A stretch of 64,000 bases of DNA from Lutibacter sp. Hel_I_33_5 (GCF_007827455.1 NZ_VISM01000001.1:682001-746000), one strand, 5' to 3'. Shown: positions 53,389-62,695, numbered from the stretch's first letter. Notes: a model not told the origin generated them from the sequence alone. Numbers and translations are program-made.

Positions 53389-56244
53389 TTACTTGTTTAA
53401 ATACATTTTACGTCTAGAATATAAATCGTAAAAATCATCGTCTTTTAAACTATCAATAAAAAGAATACTTTCTCCAGTAGATTTCATCTCTGGCCCTAGT
53501 TTCTTATTTACATTCGGAAACTTGTTAAAAGAAAAGACTGGTTGTTTAATTGCGAAACCATCTAACTGCGGATTGAAATTAAAATCTGTTACTTTCTTAT
53601 CACCCAACATTACTTTAGTTGCATAATTTACATAAGGTTCTTTATATGCTTTTGCAATAAAAGGCACTGTTCTAGACGCTCTAGGGTTTGCTTCTATAAT
53701 ATAAACGATATCATCTTTTATAGCAAACTGAACATTTATTAAACCTACAGTTTTCAGTTCTCTAGCAATCGTATGAGTGTGATCTTTAATTTGTTGCAAT
53801 ACAAATTCTCCCAAATTAAATGCTGGTAACGTAGCATTAGAATCTCCAGAGTGAATTCCACAAGGCTCTATATGCTCCATAATACCAATGATATACACAT
53901 TTCCATCGGCATCACAAATTGCATCTGCTTCTGCTTCAATGGCACCATCTAAATAATGATCTAACAGCAATTTATTACCAGGCATTCTTCCTAATAAATC
54001 TACTACATGTTCAACCAATTCTTCTTTGTTGATAACAATTTTCATTCCTTGACCCCCTAAAACGTATGAAGGTCTTACTAAAATCGGGAAATTTAATTCA
54101 TCAGCTAATTGTAAAGCTTCATCTGCTGTTTCTGCAATTCCGAATTCTGGATAAGGAATCTTATTATCTTTTAACATTGATGAAAATCTTCCTCTATCTT
54201 CAGCAATATCAAGTGCTTCAAAAGAAGTTCCAATAATTTTTATTCCGTATTTGGTTAACTTCTCAGCAAGTTTTAAAGCCGTTTGTCCACCTAATTGTAC
54301 AATAACTCCTTCTGGTTTTTCATGACGAATGATGTCGTAAATATGTTCCCAAAAAACTGGTTCAAAGTATAATTTATCTGCGGTATCAAAATCTGTAGAA
54401 ACCGTTTCTGGATTACAGTTAATCATAATAGTTTCATAACCACACTCTGCAGCTGCTAATACTCCATGAACACAACAGTAATCGAACTCAATTCCTTGTC
54501 CAATTCTATTTGGCCCAGAACCTAAAACTATTATTTTTTTCTTTTCAGTGACAATACTTTCGTTTGCGATGATAATTTCTCCATCAGCAGTTTCAATTTC
54601 ATTTTCGAAAGTTGAATAATAATAAGGAGTTTTTGCTTTAAACTCGGCAGCACAGGTATCTACTAATTTAAAAACACGTTGTACTTTTAAATCTTCTCTT
54701 TTAGTATATACTTCGCTTTCTAAACATTTTAGCATGTGCGCTATTTGTCTATCTCCGTATCCTTTTTGTTTAGCTTCTAATAATAAATCTCTTTCAATAG
54801 TATCAATTGTATAGGTAGAAATTTCTTTTTCTAACTGAAACAACTCTTCATATTGTTTTAAATACCACATGTCAATTTTTGTGATATCATAAATCTGACT
54901 TAAAGGAATTCCCATAGCAATTGCATCGTAGATTGCAAAAACACGATCCCAACTTGCATTGGTTAATTTATCAATAATCTGATTATAATTTGTATATCCT
55001 TTTCCGTCTGCACCTAAACCATTACGTTTAATCTCTAAAGATTGAGTTGCTTTGTGTAATGCTTCCTGGAACGAACGTCCAATTCCCATTACTTCTCCTA
55101 CGGCTTTCATTTGTAATCCTAAAGTTCTGTCAGAACCTTCGAATTTATCAAAATTCCAACGTGGTATTTTTACAATAACATAATCTAAAGTTGGCTCAAA
55201 TAAAGCAGATGTAGATTTTGTAATTCCGTTTTCTAATTCATCTAAAGAATACCCAATCGCTAATTTTGTAGCTACTTTTGCAATAGGATATCCTGTTGCT
55301 TTTGAAGCTAATGCTGATGATCTTGATACTCGTGGATTAATTTCTATCGCAATAATATCTTCTTTTTCATCAGGTGAAACCGCAAATTGCACGTTACATC
55401 CACCTTCAAAATCTCCGATAGAACGCATCATATGAATTGCCATGTCACGCATTTTCTGATAGGTCTTATCAGATAATGTCATTGCTGGCGCAACAGTAAT
55501 TGAATCTCCAGTATGAATTCCCATTGGATCCATATTTTCGATAGAACAAATAATAACTACGTTATCATTTTTATCACGCAATAATTCAAGTTCGTATTCC
55601 TTCCAACCCATCATTGCTTTATCAATCATCACTTCATGAATCGGAGATGCTTCTAAACCTCTACTTAATAATTCATCAAAATCTTCTGGATCGTAAACAA
55701 TAGATGCTCCTGCTCCACCCAACGTATATGAAGAACGAATTACCAAAGGAAAACCAAACTCTTGTGCTATTTCTTTTCCTTTTAAGAACGATGTTGCTGT
55801 AGCTTGTGGCGCCATTGGCACATCAATCTTTAACATCAATTCTCTAAACTGCTCTCTATCTTCTGTTACATTAATAGCATCAATATCTACACCAATTAAT
55901 TGTACATCAAAATCTTTCCAAATTCCTTTATCATCAGCTTCAATACACAGATTCAATGCTGTTTGACCACCCATTGTTGGTAAAACCGCATCAATTTGTG
56001 GATGCTCTTTTAAGATTTGAATGATTGATTTTGTTGTTAATGGCAACAAGTACACATGATCCGCCATTGAAGGATCTGTCATAATAGTTGCGGGATTAGA
56101 ATTGATAAGAATTGTTTCTATTCCATCTTCTCTTAATGATCTTAAAGATTGTGAACCAGAGTAGTCAAATTCGCATGCTTGACCGATAACAATAGGTCCT
56201 GAACCAATAATTAAGATGGATTTAAGGTCTTTTCTTTTTGGCAT
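53389..56244 (-). CDS. carB: carbamoyl-phosphate synthase large subunit
   Basis: CarB makes carbamoyl phosphate from bicarbonate, ATP and glutamine-derived ammonia for arginine and pyrimidines. The 951 residues contain two ATP-grasp halves (starting ILIIGSGPIVIGQACEFDYSG and IIVLGSGPNRIGQGIEFDYC), each with a conserved loop such as RVSRSSALASKATGYPIA and RASRTVPFIAKAY. E. coli CarB has 1073 residues. The missing part corresponds to the C-terminal regulatory (MGS-like) domain, which binds UMP, IMP and ornithine. The chain ends cleanly at DLYSRRKMYLNK. carA is not adjacent. Confidence 0.97.
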   Translation of the reverse strand: MPKRKDLKSILIIGSGPIVIGQACEFDYSGSQSLRSLREDGIETILINSNPATIMTDPSMADHVYLLPLTTKSIIQILKEHPQIDAVLPTMGGQTALNLCIEADDKGIWKDFDVQLIGVDIDAINVTEDREQFRELMLKIDVPMAPQATATSFLKGKEIAQEFGFPLVIRSSYTLGGAGASIVYDPEDFDELLSRGLEASPIHEVMIDKAMMGWKEYELELLRDKNDNVVIICSIENMDPMGIHTGDSITVAPAMTLSDKTYQKMRDMAIHMMRSIGDFEGGCNVQFAVSPDEKEDIIAIEINPRVSRSSALASKATGYPIAKVATKLAIGYSLDELENGITKSTSALFEPTLDYVIVKIPRWNFDKFEGSDRTLGLQMKAVGEVMGIGRSFQEALHKATQSLEIKRNGLGADGKGYTNYNQIIDKLTNASWDRVFAIYDAIAMGIPLSQIYDITKIDMWYLKQYEELFQLEKEISTYTIDTIERDLLLEAKQKGYGDRQIAHMLKCLESEVYTKREDLKVQRVFKLVDTCAAEFKAKTPYYYSTFENEIETADGEIIIANESIVTEKKKIIVLGSGPNRIGQGIEFDYCCVHGVLAAAECGYETIMINCNPETVSTDFDTADKLYFEPVFWEHIYDIIRHEKPEGVIVQLGGQTALKLAEKLTKYGIKIIGTSFEALDIAEDRGRFSSMLKDNKIPYPEFGIAETADEALQLADELNFPILVRPSYVLGGQGMKIVINKEELVEHVVDLLGRMPGNKLLLDHYLDGAIEAEADAICDADGNVYIIGIMEHIEPCGIHSGDSNATLPAFNLGEFVLQQIKDHTHTIARELKTVGLINVQFAIKDDIVYIIEANPRASRTVPFIAKAYKEPYVNYATKVMLGDKKVTDFNFNPQLDGFAIKQPVFSFNKFPNVNKKLGPEMKSTGESILFIDSLKDDDFYDLYSRRKMYLNK

Positions 56245-56302
56245 TGTAAGTTGTTGTGTTATATGAAGTTGTAAAAATAATTAGTGTTTGGGTATAAAAA
56301 AA

Positions 56303-56326
56303 GGTGTTACTTAAAAAAGTAACACC
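56303..56326 (-). terminator. terminator of rpmH
   Basis: GGTGTTACTT and AAGTAACACC form a perfect ten-base stem with a four-base loop, followed on the minus strand by a run of T, 25 bases after the rpmH stop. Confidence 0.85.
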
Positions 56327-56350
56327 TATATATTAACAATTGTTAATCAT

Positions 56351-56512
56351 TTATCTTTTTGGTCTAGCTTCAGATGAAACAGATATTTTCTTTCTTCCTT
56401 TTGCTCTTCTACGAGCTAAAACTTTTCTACCATTAGCAGAAGCCATTCTTTCCATGAAACCATGTTTATTTCTTCTCTTTCTCTTCGATGGTTGATACGT
56501 TCTTTTTGGCAT
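56351..56512 (-). CDS. rpmH: 50S ribosomal protein L34
   Basis: L34 is a small, very basic protein of the large subunit. The 53 residues [19 protein letters not shown] ... ENRAKGRKK-type core (here [17 protein letters not shown]) are unmistakable. It is monocistronic with a full promoter 71 bases upstream and a terminator downstream. In many bacteria rpmH neighbours dnaA, rnpA and yidC; here yidC is 2.8 kb away, separated by pyrG, and dnaA is absent. Confidence 0.97.
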   Translation of the reverse strand: MPKRTYQPSKRKRRNKHGFMERMASANGRKVLARRRAKGRKKISVSSEARPKR

Positions 56513-56582
56513 TATATGTATTTTTAAATATCTTCTTAAATTATTTTTCGGCTCTAATTAATTACCTCGTTTAAAGCGTGTG

Positions 56583-56612
56583 CAAATATACAACTAGTTT
56601 TGTTTTAAGCAA
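56583..56612 (-). promoter_or_regulatory. -33/-7 promoter of rpmH
   Basis: On the minus strand TTG (56610-56612) is followed after 19 bases by TATATTTG (56583-56590). The rpmH ATG is 70 bases downstream, giving a leader of about 60 bases. Confidence 0.75.
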
Positions 56613-56630
56613 ACACTATTTTAAAAAAAA

Positions 56631-57290
56631 TTATTTCATTTTTTTTAGTAGCATTTTTATTGATTTTTCTCTTAACTTTTTTGAACTTTTATAGATTGAA
56701 AATTGCTGTTTTGGTGCTCTATTCTGGTTTTCGGCTTCTAAATCTTCCAGCATATTCCTATTAACAATAACTGTCGCAGAACAACTCAATTCTATTAAAA
56801 CACTCTTTGTTTTAATGTCTAAAATTTTAATAAAAGAAATACCCCCTGTTCTTGCTAATTTAAACCGCCTTTCATCTACTCTATTTAATTTTTCGTTTTT
56901 TGCGTGTTCTAAACTTAACATTTTAGTTAAAATAATATAATCAAGATCTGTATTCTGTTTTAAAAAAGCAATCTGGCTATCTGTTATTTCATAATTAAAA
57001 TCAAAAGGAATTAATACTTTTCCATTGTCATCTTTAACTTCTAAATTTTCATAAAGGTTCCCACCTAATTTCTTTTTGAAAAACTTAGTTATAATAGGCG
57101 AATAAATACCTTTTGAAAGCTCATTTGTTTTATAATTGGTAGGATTCAGCAAGTATTTTTTACCATCGTAATCTAAACCTTTATTAAAAGTAGCATAATT
57201 ATAATGATAACTTGGTGCTTGAAAACTCGGAATAACATAACAAGAGGTAAAAACAATAAAACATAAAAAAAGTAAATAATTATTTTTCAA
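56631..57290 (-). CDS. predicted lipoprotein of unknown function
   Basis: This 219-residue protein has a lipoprotein signal (LLFLCFIVFTSC, lipobox Cys at 17). The mature part includes ATFNKGLDYDGKKYLLNP, DYIILTKMLSLEHAKNEKLNRV and KSVLIELSCSATVIVNR, and a basic C-terminus. It is not a family I recognise; the pattern of a short alpha/beta domain resembles periplasmic lipoproteins with a TolB-N-like fold. It starts three bases after a remnant of an outer-membrane protein gene on the same strand and may once have been its operon partner. Confidence 0.7.
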   Translation of the reverse strand: MKNNYLLFLCFIVFTSCYVIPSFQAPSYHYNYATFNKGLDYDGKKYLLNPTNYKTNELSKGIYSPIITKFFKKKLGGNLYENLEVKDDNGKVLIPFDFNYEITDSQIAFLKQNTDLDYIILTKMLSLEHAKNEKLNRVDERRFKLARTGGISFIKILDIKTKSVLIELSCSATVIVNRNMLEDLEAENQNRAPKQQFSIYKSSKKLREKSIKMLLKKMK

Positions 57291-57293
57291 ATT

Positions 57294-57404
57294 TCAAAAA
57301 TTATATCCTATTCTAACATGTAAATCTATTACTATACCATTGTTATCAAAAGTTCTAAAATATTTTTGATTTATAAAATGAATATAACCAACTCCTAATC
57401 CAAC
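57294..57404 (-). pseudogene. C-terminal remnant of an outer-membrane beta-barrel gene
   Basis: On the minus strand an open stretch of 36 codons after an in-frame TAA (57405-57407) encodes GLGVGYIHFINQKYF ... IDLHVRIGYNF and stop. The alternating hydrophobic pattern and final Phe are typical of the last two strands of an outer-membrane barrel. No start codon or upstream continuation is visible before pyrG. It is most simply the tail of a deleted gene once upstream of the lipoprotein gene. Confidence 0.5.
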
Positions 57405-57462
57405 TTAATAATCGAAATGCTTCCCAATATAATTATTTATTACAAATAAAAGGTCTTTTTAT

Positions 57463-57492
57463 TTGTGATAAAATCTAGAGTTAGTACTTTTG
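57463..57492 (+). promoter_or_regulatory. -33/-7 promoter of pyrG
   Basis: TTG (57463-57465) is followed after 19 bases by TACTTTTG (57485-57492); the ATG lies 18 bases further on. The box overlaps an upstream in-frame ATG, which decides the later start. Confidence 0.8.
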
Positions 57493-57510
57493 TGCAAACC
57501 TAAGAATAGC

Positions 57511-59124
57511 ATGAGTAATACTAAATACGTTTTTGTAACCGGAGGCGTAACTTCATCACTTGGAAAAGGAATCATTGCAGCATCATTAGCTAAACTCTTA
57601 CAAGAAAGAGGCTACTCTGTAACCATCCAAAAACTAGATCCTTATATTAATATAGACCCAGGTACTTTAAATCCGTACGAACATGGTGAGTGTTATGTTA
57701 CAGATGATGGCGCAGAAACCGATTTAGATTTGGGTCATTACGAGCGTTTTTTAAACATTCCAACAAGTCAAGCAAATAATGTAACCACTGGAAAAATTTA
57801 TCAATCGGTAATTAATAAGGAACGAAAAGGTGAGTTTTTAGGAAAAACTGTTCAGGTAATTCCGCATATTACTGATGAAATAAAGCATAGAATTCAACTT
57901 TTAGGCGAAACTGGCGATTATGACATCATCATTACTGAAATTGGTGGAACTGTTGGTGATATAGAATCTTTACCTTATGTAGAGTCTGTAAGACAGCTTT
58001 TATGGGAAAAAGGTGAAGAAAATGCTATCGTTATTCATTTAACACTAGTTCCCTATTTAGCTGCGGCTGGCGAATTAAAAACAAAGCCTACACAACACTC
58101 TGTAAAAATGTTAATGCAAAGTGGTGTGAGTCCTAATATTTTAGTGTGTAGAACAGAACATCAAATTTCTGATGACATTAAACGTAAACTAGCATTGTTT
58201 TGTAATGTTAAAAAAGAAGATGTTATTCAATCTATTGATGCAGAAACTATTTACGACGTTCCTAACTTAATGTTTGAAGAAGGTTTAGATAAAGTAGTTT
58301 TAAACAAATTAGAGTTATCATCAGAAAAACAACCGAAACTTTTAAAGTGGAACGATTTTGTTACCAAGCATAAAAACCCAAAATCTACCATAGAAATTGG
58401 TTTGATTGGTAAATATGTAGAATTACACGATTCTTATAAATCTATTACAGAAGCTTTTATACATGCAGGTTCTTCTAATGAAACTAAAGTAAAAGTTAGA
58501 TGGATTCATTCCGAAAGTTTATCGCCTAAAAACGTAGAAAAGAAATTAGAAGAGTTAAACGGAATATTAGTTGCTCCTGGTTTTGGTGATAGAGGAATTG
58601 AAGGAAAAATTAAAGCTGTAAAGTACGCTAGAGAAAATAACATTCCATTCTTAGGGATTTGTTTAGGGATGCAAATGGCTGTAATAGAATTTTCTAGAAA
58701 TGTATTGGGATTAGAAAATGCATTTTCTACAGAAATGAATAAAAGTACAAAGCACCCTGTTATTAATTTAATGGAAGAACAAAAAAATGTTACCGAAAAA
58801 GGGGGAACGATGCGTTTAGGTGCTTGGAATTGTTCATTAATAAAAGATTCTAAAGTTTATCAGGCATATAAATCAGAATTAATTAGCGAGCGCCACAGAC
58901 ACAGATACGAATTTAACAACGATTATTTAGATCAGATTGAAGCAGCTGGAATGAAAGCTACCGGAATCAATCCAAAAACTGGTTTGGTAGAAATTATTGA
59001 ATTGCCTAATCATCCTTGGTTTGTTGGTGTACAATATCATCCAGAATATAAAAGTACCGTATTAAATCCGCATCCTTTATTTGTAGATTTTATTAAAGCA
59101 GCTTTAAAACAATCTAAAAAGTAA
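57511..59124 (+). CDS. pyrG: CTP synthase
   Basis: PyrG aminates UTP to CTP using ATP and glutamine. The 537 residues comprise an N-terminal amidoligase domain (YVFVTGGVTSSLGKGIIAAS, DPYINIDPGTLNPYEHGE) and a C-terminal class I glutaminase with the nucleophile Cys in GICLGMQMAV and the His/Glu pair in VQYHPEYKS. I use ATG at 57511 (MSNTKYVFV). An upstream ATG seven codons earlier overlaps the promoter box. yidC follows after 145 bases with its own box. Confidence 0.98.
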   Translation: MSNTKYVFVTGGVTSSLGKGIIAASLAKLLQERGYSVTIQKLDPYINIDPGTLNPYEHGECYVTDDGAETDLDLGHYERFLNIPTSQANNVTTGKIYQSVINKERKGEFLGKTVQVIPHITDEIKHRIQLLGETGDYDIIITEIGGTVGDIESLPYVESVRQLLWEKGEENAIVIHLTLVPYLAAAGELKTKPTQHSVKMLMQSGVSPNILVCRTEHQISDDIKRKLALFCNVKKEDVIQSIDAETIYDVPNLMFEEGLDKVVLNKLELSSEKQPKLLKWNDFVTKHKNPKSTIEIGLIGKYVELHDSYKSITEAFIHAGSSNETKVKVRWIHSESLSPKNVEKKLEELNGILVAPGFGDRGIEGKIKAVKYARENNIPFLGICLGMQMAVIEFSRNVLGLENAFSTEMNKSTKHPVINLMEEQKNVTEKGGTMRLGAWNCSLIKDSKVYQAYKSELISERHRHRYEFNNDYLDQIEAAGMKATGINPKTGLVEIIELPNHPWFVGVQYHPEYKSTVLNPHPLFVDFIKAALKQSKK

Positions 59125-59211
59125 AAACGGAACACTGTTTGAACGAACTATAGTATCAAATTAAATCGTAGTAAAATCAACTAAAAACAACACACTTTTG
59201 CTACATTTGTC

Positions 59212-59219
59212 GGCTTTTC
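59212..59219 (+). promoter_or_regulatory. -7 promoter box TACATTTG for yidC
   Basis: An exact TAnnTTTG match lies 50 bases before the yidC ATG at 59270. Confidence 0.55.
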
Positions 59220-59269
59220 AAAATTTACAGAAAAGAAAAAATGACAAATTGACATTTTAAGAAAACTAC

Positions 59270-61147
59270 ATGGAACAAAAAAAATTCGACGTTAATTCAT
59301 TTATTGGAATGCTTCTTTTAGGTGGAATTATGCTTTGGTGGATGAGTACTAATAAACCAGAAGTATCTCCAGAAGAAACTAAAACCGAACAAGTAACCGA
59401 GACTAAACAAAATACAACAGCGCAAGATAGTTTTACGCGAACTCCAATTATAGCTAACGATTCTTTACAACAACTTGAAGCGAAAAATAAATTAGGTGCT
59501 TTTGCTTATAGCGCAACTAATGGAAGCGCAAAAACTCAGGTCTTAGAAAATGAGTTACTTAAACTTACTATCGATCCAAAGGGTGGGCAAATTATTGAAG
59601 CGCTAATCAAAAATCACAAAACACACGATTCGCTTCCTTTATATATGATAAAGGACAAAAATGCGTCTTTTAATATCAATTTTGGAACAACGGATAACAG
59701 AATTTTAAATACTAAAGATTTAAATTTTGAACCTACCTTAACTAAAAATGGAGACAATCAAGTATTGTCTATGAAGTTAAAAGTTTCTGATACTAAATTT
59801 TTAGAATACAGATACGAAATGAAACCTAACGAATATATGGTTGATTTTGCTGTACGTTCTCAAGGATTAAGTAATGTTATTAATTCATCGAATAAAATAG
59901 AGTTAGACTGGTCGTTAAATGGTTATAGAAACGAAAAGAGTTTATATACAGAGAACACCATGTACTCTTATTATTATTATAAAACTGAAGATGAAGTTGA
60001 TTACCTAAATGCAGGAAATTCTGAGGTTATTAATGATGTAGATTGGGTTGCATACAAACAACACTTCTTTACTTCAAACCTATTAACAGATACTCCATTT
60101 AACAATGCTACTGTTACTTCTACAGATTTAGTAAAGAATGAAGAGATTGATACCGTTTTTACCAAGAAATACGAATTAAAAACACCGCTAGTATTAACTA
60201 ATGGTGAATTAAATTATAACATGAAATGGTATTACGGTACTTCTGATTATAATTTATTGAAAAAATACGAAGGAACTAATTTAGATGAAACATCAGATTT
60301 AGGTTGGGGAATTTTTGGTTTTTTAAATAGAAACCTCTTCTATCCTGTATTCAATCTTCTTAAAGGATTTATGAGTAATTACGGTCTAATTATTATTTTA
60401 ATGACCATTGTTGTTCGATTGATAATGTCTCCGTTGGTTTACAAATCATATTTATCAAGTGCAAAAATGAAGGTAATAAGACCCGAATTAACTGCCTTAA
60501 ATGAGAAATATCCTGGAAAAGAAAACGCCATGAAGCGTCAGCAAGAAACCATGGCCATACAGCGAAAAGCTGGAGTAAGTATGATGTCTGGTTGTATACC
60601 CGCATTATTACAGATGCCAGTGTTCTTTGCTTTATTTAAGTTCTTTCCTACAAATATTGCTTTAAGACAAGAGAGCTTTTTATGGGCACCAGATTTATCT
60701 TCTTACGATGTAATTTTTAATTTACCTTTTAGCATTCCAATGTATGGAGATCATGTAAGTTTATTTCCGATTTTAGCTTCTATTGCCATTTTCTTTTACA
60801 TGAAGATGAATCAAAGTCAGCAAGCAAATATGCAAGCTCCTACGCAAGAAGGAATGCCAGATATGAGTAAAATGATGAAGTATATGATTTACTTCTCTCC
60901 TATTATGATGTTAGTTTTCTTTAATCGTTATGCAAGTTCTTTAAGTTTGTATTACTTTATTTCTAACTTATTAACGATTGCTATTATGTTAGTGATTAAA
61001 AACTATGTAATTGATGAGAAGAAAATAATTGCTCAAATCGAGGAAAACAAAAAGCGACCAGAAAAAGCCAAGAGTAAATTCAGACAAAAAATTGACTCTG
61101 CTATGAAACAAGCGCAAGAGCAACAAGCAAAACAAAAGAAAAAATAA
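59270..61147 (+). CDS. yidC: membrane protein insertase YidC
   Basis: YidC inserts and folds inner-membrane proteins, alone or with Sec. The 625 residues have an N-terminal anchor (FIGMLLLGGIMLWWM), a large periplasmic P1 beta-sandwich to about residue 345, and the conserved five-helix insertase core (LIIILMTIVVRLIMSPLVYK, SGCIPALLQMPVFFALFKFF, YYFISNLLTIAIMLVIKNYV). A basic C-terminal tail (KFRQKIDSAMKQAQEQQAKQ) suits ribosome binding. Length is normal for Bacteroidetes. A terminator follows. Confidence 0.98.
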   Translation: MEQKKFDVNSFIGMLLLGGIMLWWMSTNKPEVSPEETKTEQVTETKQNTTAQDSFTRTPIIANDSLQQLEAKNKLGAFAYSATNGSAKTQVLENELLKLTIDPKGGQIIEALIKNHKTHDSLPLYMIKDKNASFNINFGTTDNRILNTKDLNFEPTLTKNGDNQVLSMKLKVSDTKFLEYRYEMKPNEYMVDFAVRSQGLSNVINSSNKIELDWSLNGYRNEKSLYTENTMYSYYYYKTEDEVDYLNAGNSEVINDVDWVAYKQHFFTSNLLTDTPFNNATVTSTDLVKNEEIDTVFTKKYELKTPLVLTNGELNYNMKWYYGTSDYNLLKKYEGTNLDETSDLGWGIFGFLNRNLFYPVFNLLKGFMSNYGLIIILMTIVVRLIMSPLVYKSYLSSAKMKVIRPELTALNEKYPGKENAMKRQQETMAIQRKAGVSMMSGCIPALLQMPVFFALFKFFPTNIALRQESFLWAPDLSSYDVIFNLPFSIPMYGDHVSLFPILASIAIFFYMKMNQSQQANMQAPTQEGMPDMSKMMKYMIYFSPIMMLVFFNRYASSLSLYYFISNLLTIAIMLVIKNYVIDEKKIIAQIEENKKRPEKAKSKFRQKIDSAMKQAQEQQAKQKKK

Positions 61148-61170
61148 AGGCAATGCCTTAGATAATTATA

Positions 61171-61201
61171 AAAACCGAAACTTAGTAGTTTCGGTTTTTT
61201 T
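61171..61201 (+). terminator. terminator after yidC
   Basis: AAAACCGAAAC and GTTTCGGTTTT form an 11-base stem with a six-base loop, then T. It lies 24 bases after the stop. Confidence 0.85.
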
Positions 61202-61262
61202 TGCAGTAAAATCAGGTGTTTTTACTTGTTATTTTTTTGATGGAAAATTCTTAAAATTGACA

Positions 61263-62003
61263 ATGCTAAAAAGCACAAAATATTTAAAATTCCCTTTTCA
61301 GTTTAACAAAGAAAAACTAACCCACGATTTATCGTTAGTTCTTGAAGGCAATTGGATTCCGCATTTTAACACAGGTGGTTATCAGGGAGATTGGAAGGCT
61401 ATTTCATTGTATGCAGAAAACGGAGAAGACGCAAATATATTTGCGCATCCAACAGCTAACTCAGTGATTTCAGAAACATCAATACTTAAAGAATGTCTTT
61501 ATTTTAAAGAAGTAATTGATTCTTTTAAATGCACTATACTCACGGCACGTATTCTTCGATTGGGAGTTGGCGCAGAAATTAAACCACATCGAGATCATGA
61601 ACTAGGCTATGAAGATGGTACGTTTCGTTTACACATACCAATCGTTACCAATTCGGATGTCCACTTTGTTCTAGACGGAACAGAATTAACAATGTTACCT
61701 GGAGAATGCTGGTATACCAATGTAAACTATGTACATTCCGTTATAAATTCTGGTCAGACAGACCGTGTTCATTTGGTAATTGATGGTGAAAGAAATGAAT
61801 GGTCAGATCAATTATTTTTTTCACAAGCTCCAAAGGAAAGTTTCCAACCTATTCCTAAAGAAACTGACTCCCCAGAAACCATGAAGAAAATTATTGAACA
61901 ATTAAAATATAGTAATGAACCCATTGCTCAACAATTGATTCGTGATTTACAACAAAAAATAACTGAATTCAACGAAAATAATATCCAAAAAAACATTAAC
62001 TAA
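61263..62003 (+). CDS. aspartyl/asparaginyl beta-hydroxylase-like protein
   Basis: This 246-residue cytoplasmic protein has the cupin/double-stranded beta-helix pattern of the Asp/Asn hydroxylase family: RILRLGVGAEIKPHRDHELG with the first metal His, FRLHIPIVTNSDVHFVLDG, LPGECWYTNVNYVHSVINSG and DRVHLVIDGERNEW with the last His. Such 2-oxoglutarate/Fe(II) enzymes hydroxylate Asp or Asn in proteins or small molecules; the target here is unknown. I start at the ATG at 61263, not the TTG two codons earlier. The C-terminus is a charged helical tail. Confidence 0.88.
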   Translation: MLKSTKYLKFPFQFNKEKLTHDLSLVLEGNWIPHFNTGGYQGDWKAISLYAENGEDANIFAHPTANSVISETSILKECLYFKEVIDSFKCTILTARILRLGVGAEIKPHRDHELGYEDGTFRLHIPIVTNSDVHFVLDGTELTMLPGECWYTNVNYVHSVINSGQTDRVHLVIDGERNEWSDQLFFSQAPKESFQPIPKETDSPETMKKIIEQLKYSNEPIAQQLIRDLQQKITEFNENNIQKNIN

Positions 62004-62021
62004 TTACTTTTCTAAAAAATT

Positions 62022-62048
62022 CACCCTATTATAAAAATGGGTGTTTTT
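62022..62048 (+). terminator. terminator after the hydroxylase-like gene
   Basis: CACCC and GGGTG pair across a twelve-base loop and are followed by five T. The right arm and T tract recur as an 18-base exact copy at 62576-62593 without the left arm. Confidence 0.55.
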
Positions 62049-62087
62049 CCTTATTATTTTTTTTATCAAAAAAACTAAATTGCTAAC
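62033..62087 (+). repeat. direct repeat copy A (ends in GCTAAC)
   Basis: AAAAATGGGTGTTTTTCC (62033-62050) recurs exactly at 62576-62593. In both copies a loosely similar A/T-rich stretch follows and a GCTAAC occurs about 43-45 bases after the GGGTG (62082-62087 here). The copies bracket the small membrane-protein gene. Confidence 0.5.
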
Positions 62088-62144
62088 AAAATTTATATTG
62101 AACTTAATTCTGTATAAAATGCTTTAGTTTATACTTAATAAATT

Positions 62145-62465
62145 ATGAAACAAATCAAATTAGAAAAGACAATTCTACTTATTAACGTTATTGCAACACT
62201 ATACTTTATTGCTTTAATATTAATTTCATTTTATCCTATAGAGAACAATTCCTTTAATGTTATTGCACATACAATAACCATCCCTTCCTTATTATTTATG
62301 GCATTCAGCTTAGGATATTCCACTTATCGACTATTAAAAAACAAAATAAATAAAAAAATAATTTTAATCTTTTTTTTTAGTTTACAAGCTATTACAGTTA
62401 TAATTTCTGTAATCTTAATACAAATGAGTTTAAGATCTAAAAACCTATTAAACTTAATCGTATAA
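62145..62465 (+). CDS. small three-helix membrane protein of unknown function
   Basis: I do not recognise this 106-residue protein. Three hydrophobic segments are evident (about 9-29 LLINVIATLYFIALILISFY, 39-60 and 73-98), joined by short basic loops (LLKNKINKK), so it should lie in the inner membrane. It is more AT-rich and less conserved-looking than the neighbouring core genes. It is bracketed by direct repeats and followed by a GCTAAC/GTTAGC hairpin, so it is probably accessory. No catalytic motif is visible. Confidence 0.55.
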   Translation: MKQIKLEKTILLINVIATLYFIALILISFYPIENNSFNVIAHTITIPSLLFMAFSLGYSTYRLLKNKINKKIILIFFFSLQAITVIISVILIQMSLRSKNLLNLIV

Positions 62466-62575
62466 AAAATTGTGTTATAGAATAATGAAGTGATTTATTA
62501 AAGAAATTACCACAATTAAAAAAAGAATACTTCGCAACAACTTAGTTAATAGACTCTCTCCTACTAGGTTATTTA

Positions 62576-62632
62576 AAAAATGGGTGTTTTTCCCCTTTGA
62601 TTTTTTGATAATAAAAACCGAACTTAGCTAAC
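62576..62632 (+). repeat. direct repeat copy B (ends in GCTAAC)
   Basis: This is the second copy of the 18-base AAAAATGGGTGTTTTTCC unit with its following A/T-rich stretch and a GCTAAC at 62627-62632. Unlike copy A it lacks the CACCC left arm, so it is probably not a working terminator. Confidence 0.5.
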
Positions 62633-62677
62633 GTCGATTATAAGTCATTAAAACGACACATAATCGTATAGGTTAGC
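62627..62677. repeat. GCTAAC...GTTAGC hairpin upstream of the nuclease-like gene
   Basis: Nested inverted repeats: GCTAAC (62627-62632) with GTTAGC (62672-62677), and inside them CGATTAT (62635-62641) with ATAATCG (62660-62666), around an 18-base loop. The outer arms match those of the larger element after the nuclease-like gene. Confidence 0.6.
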
Positions 62678-62695
62678 ATTCATTAAATCAACCCA

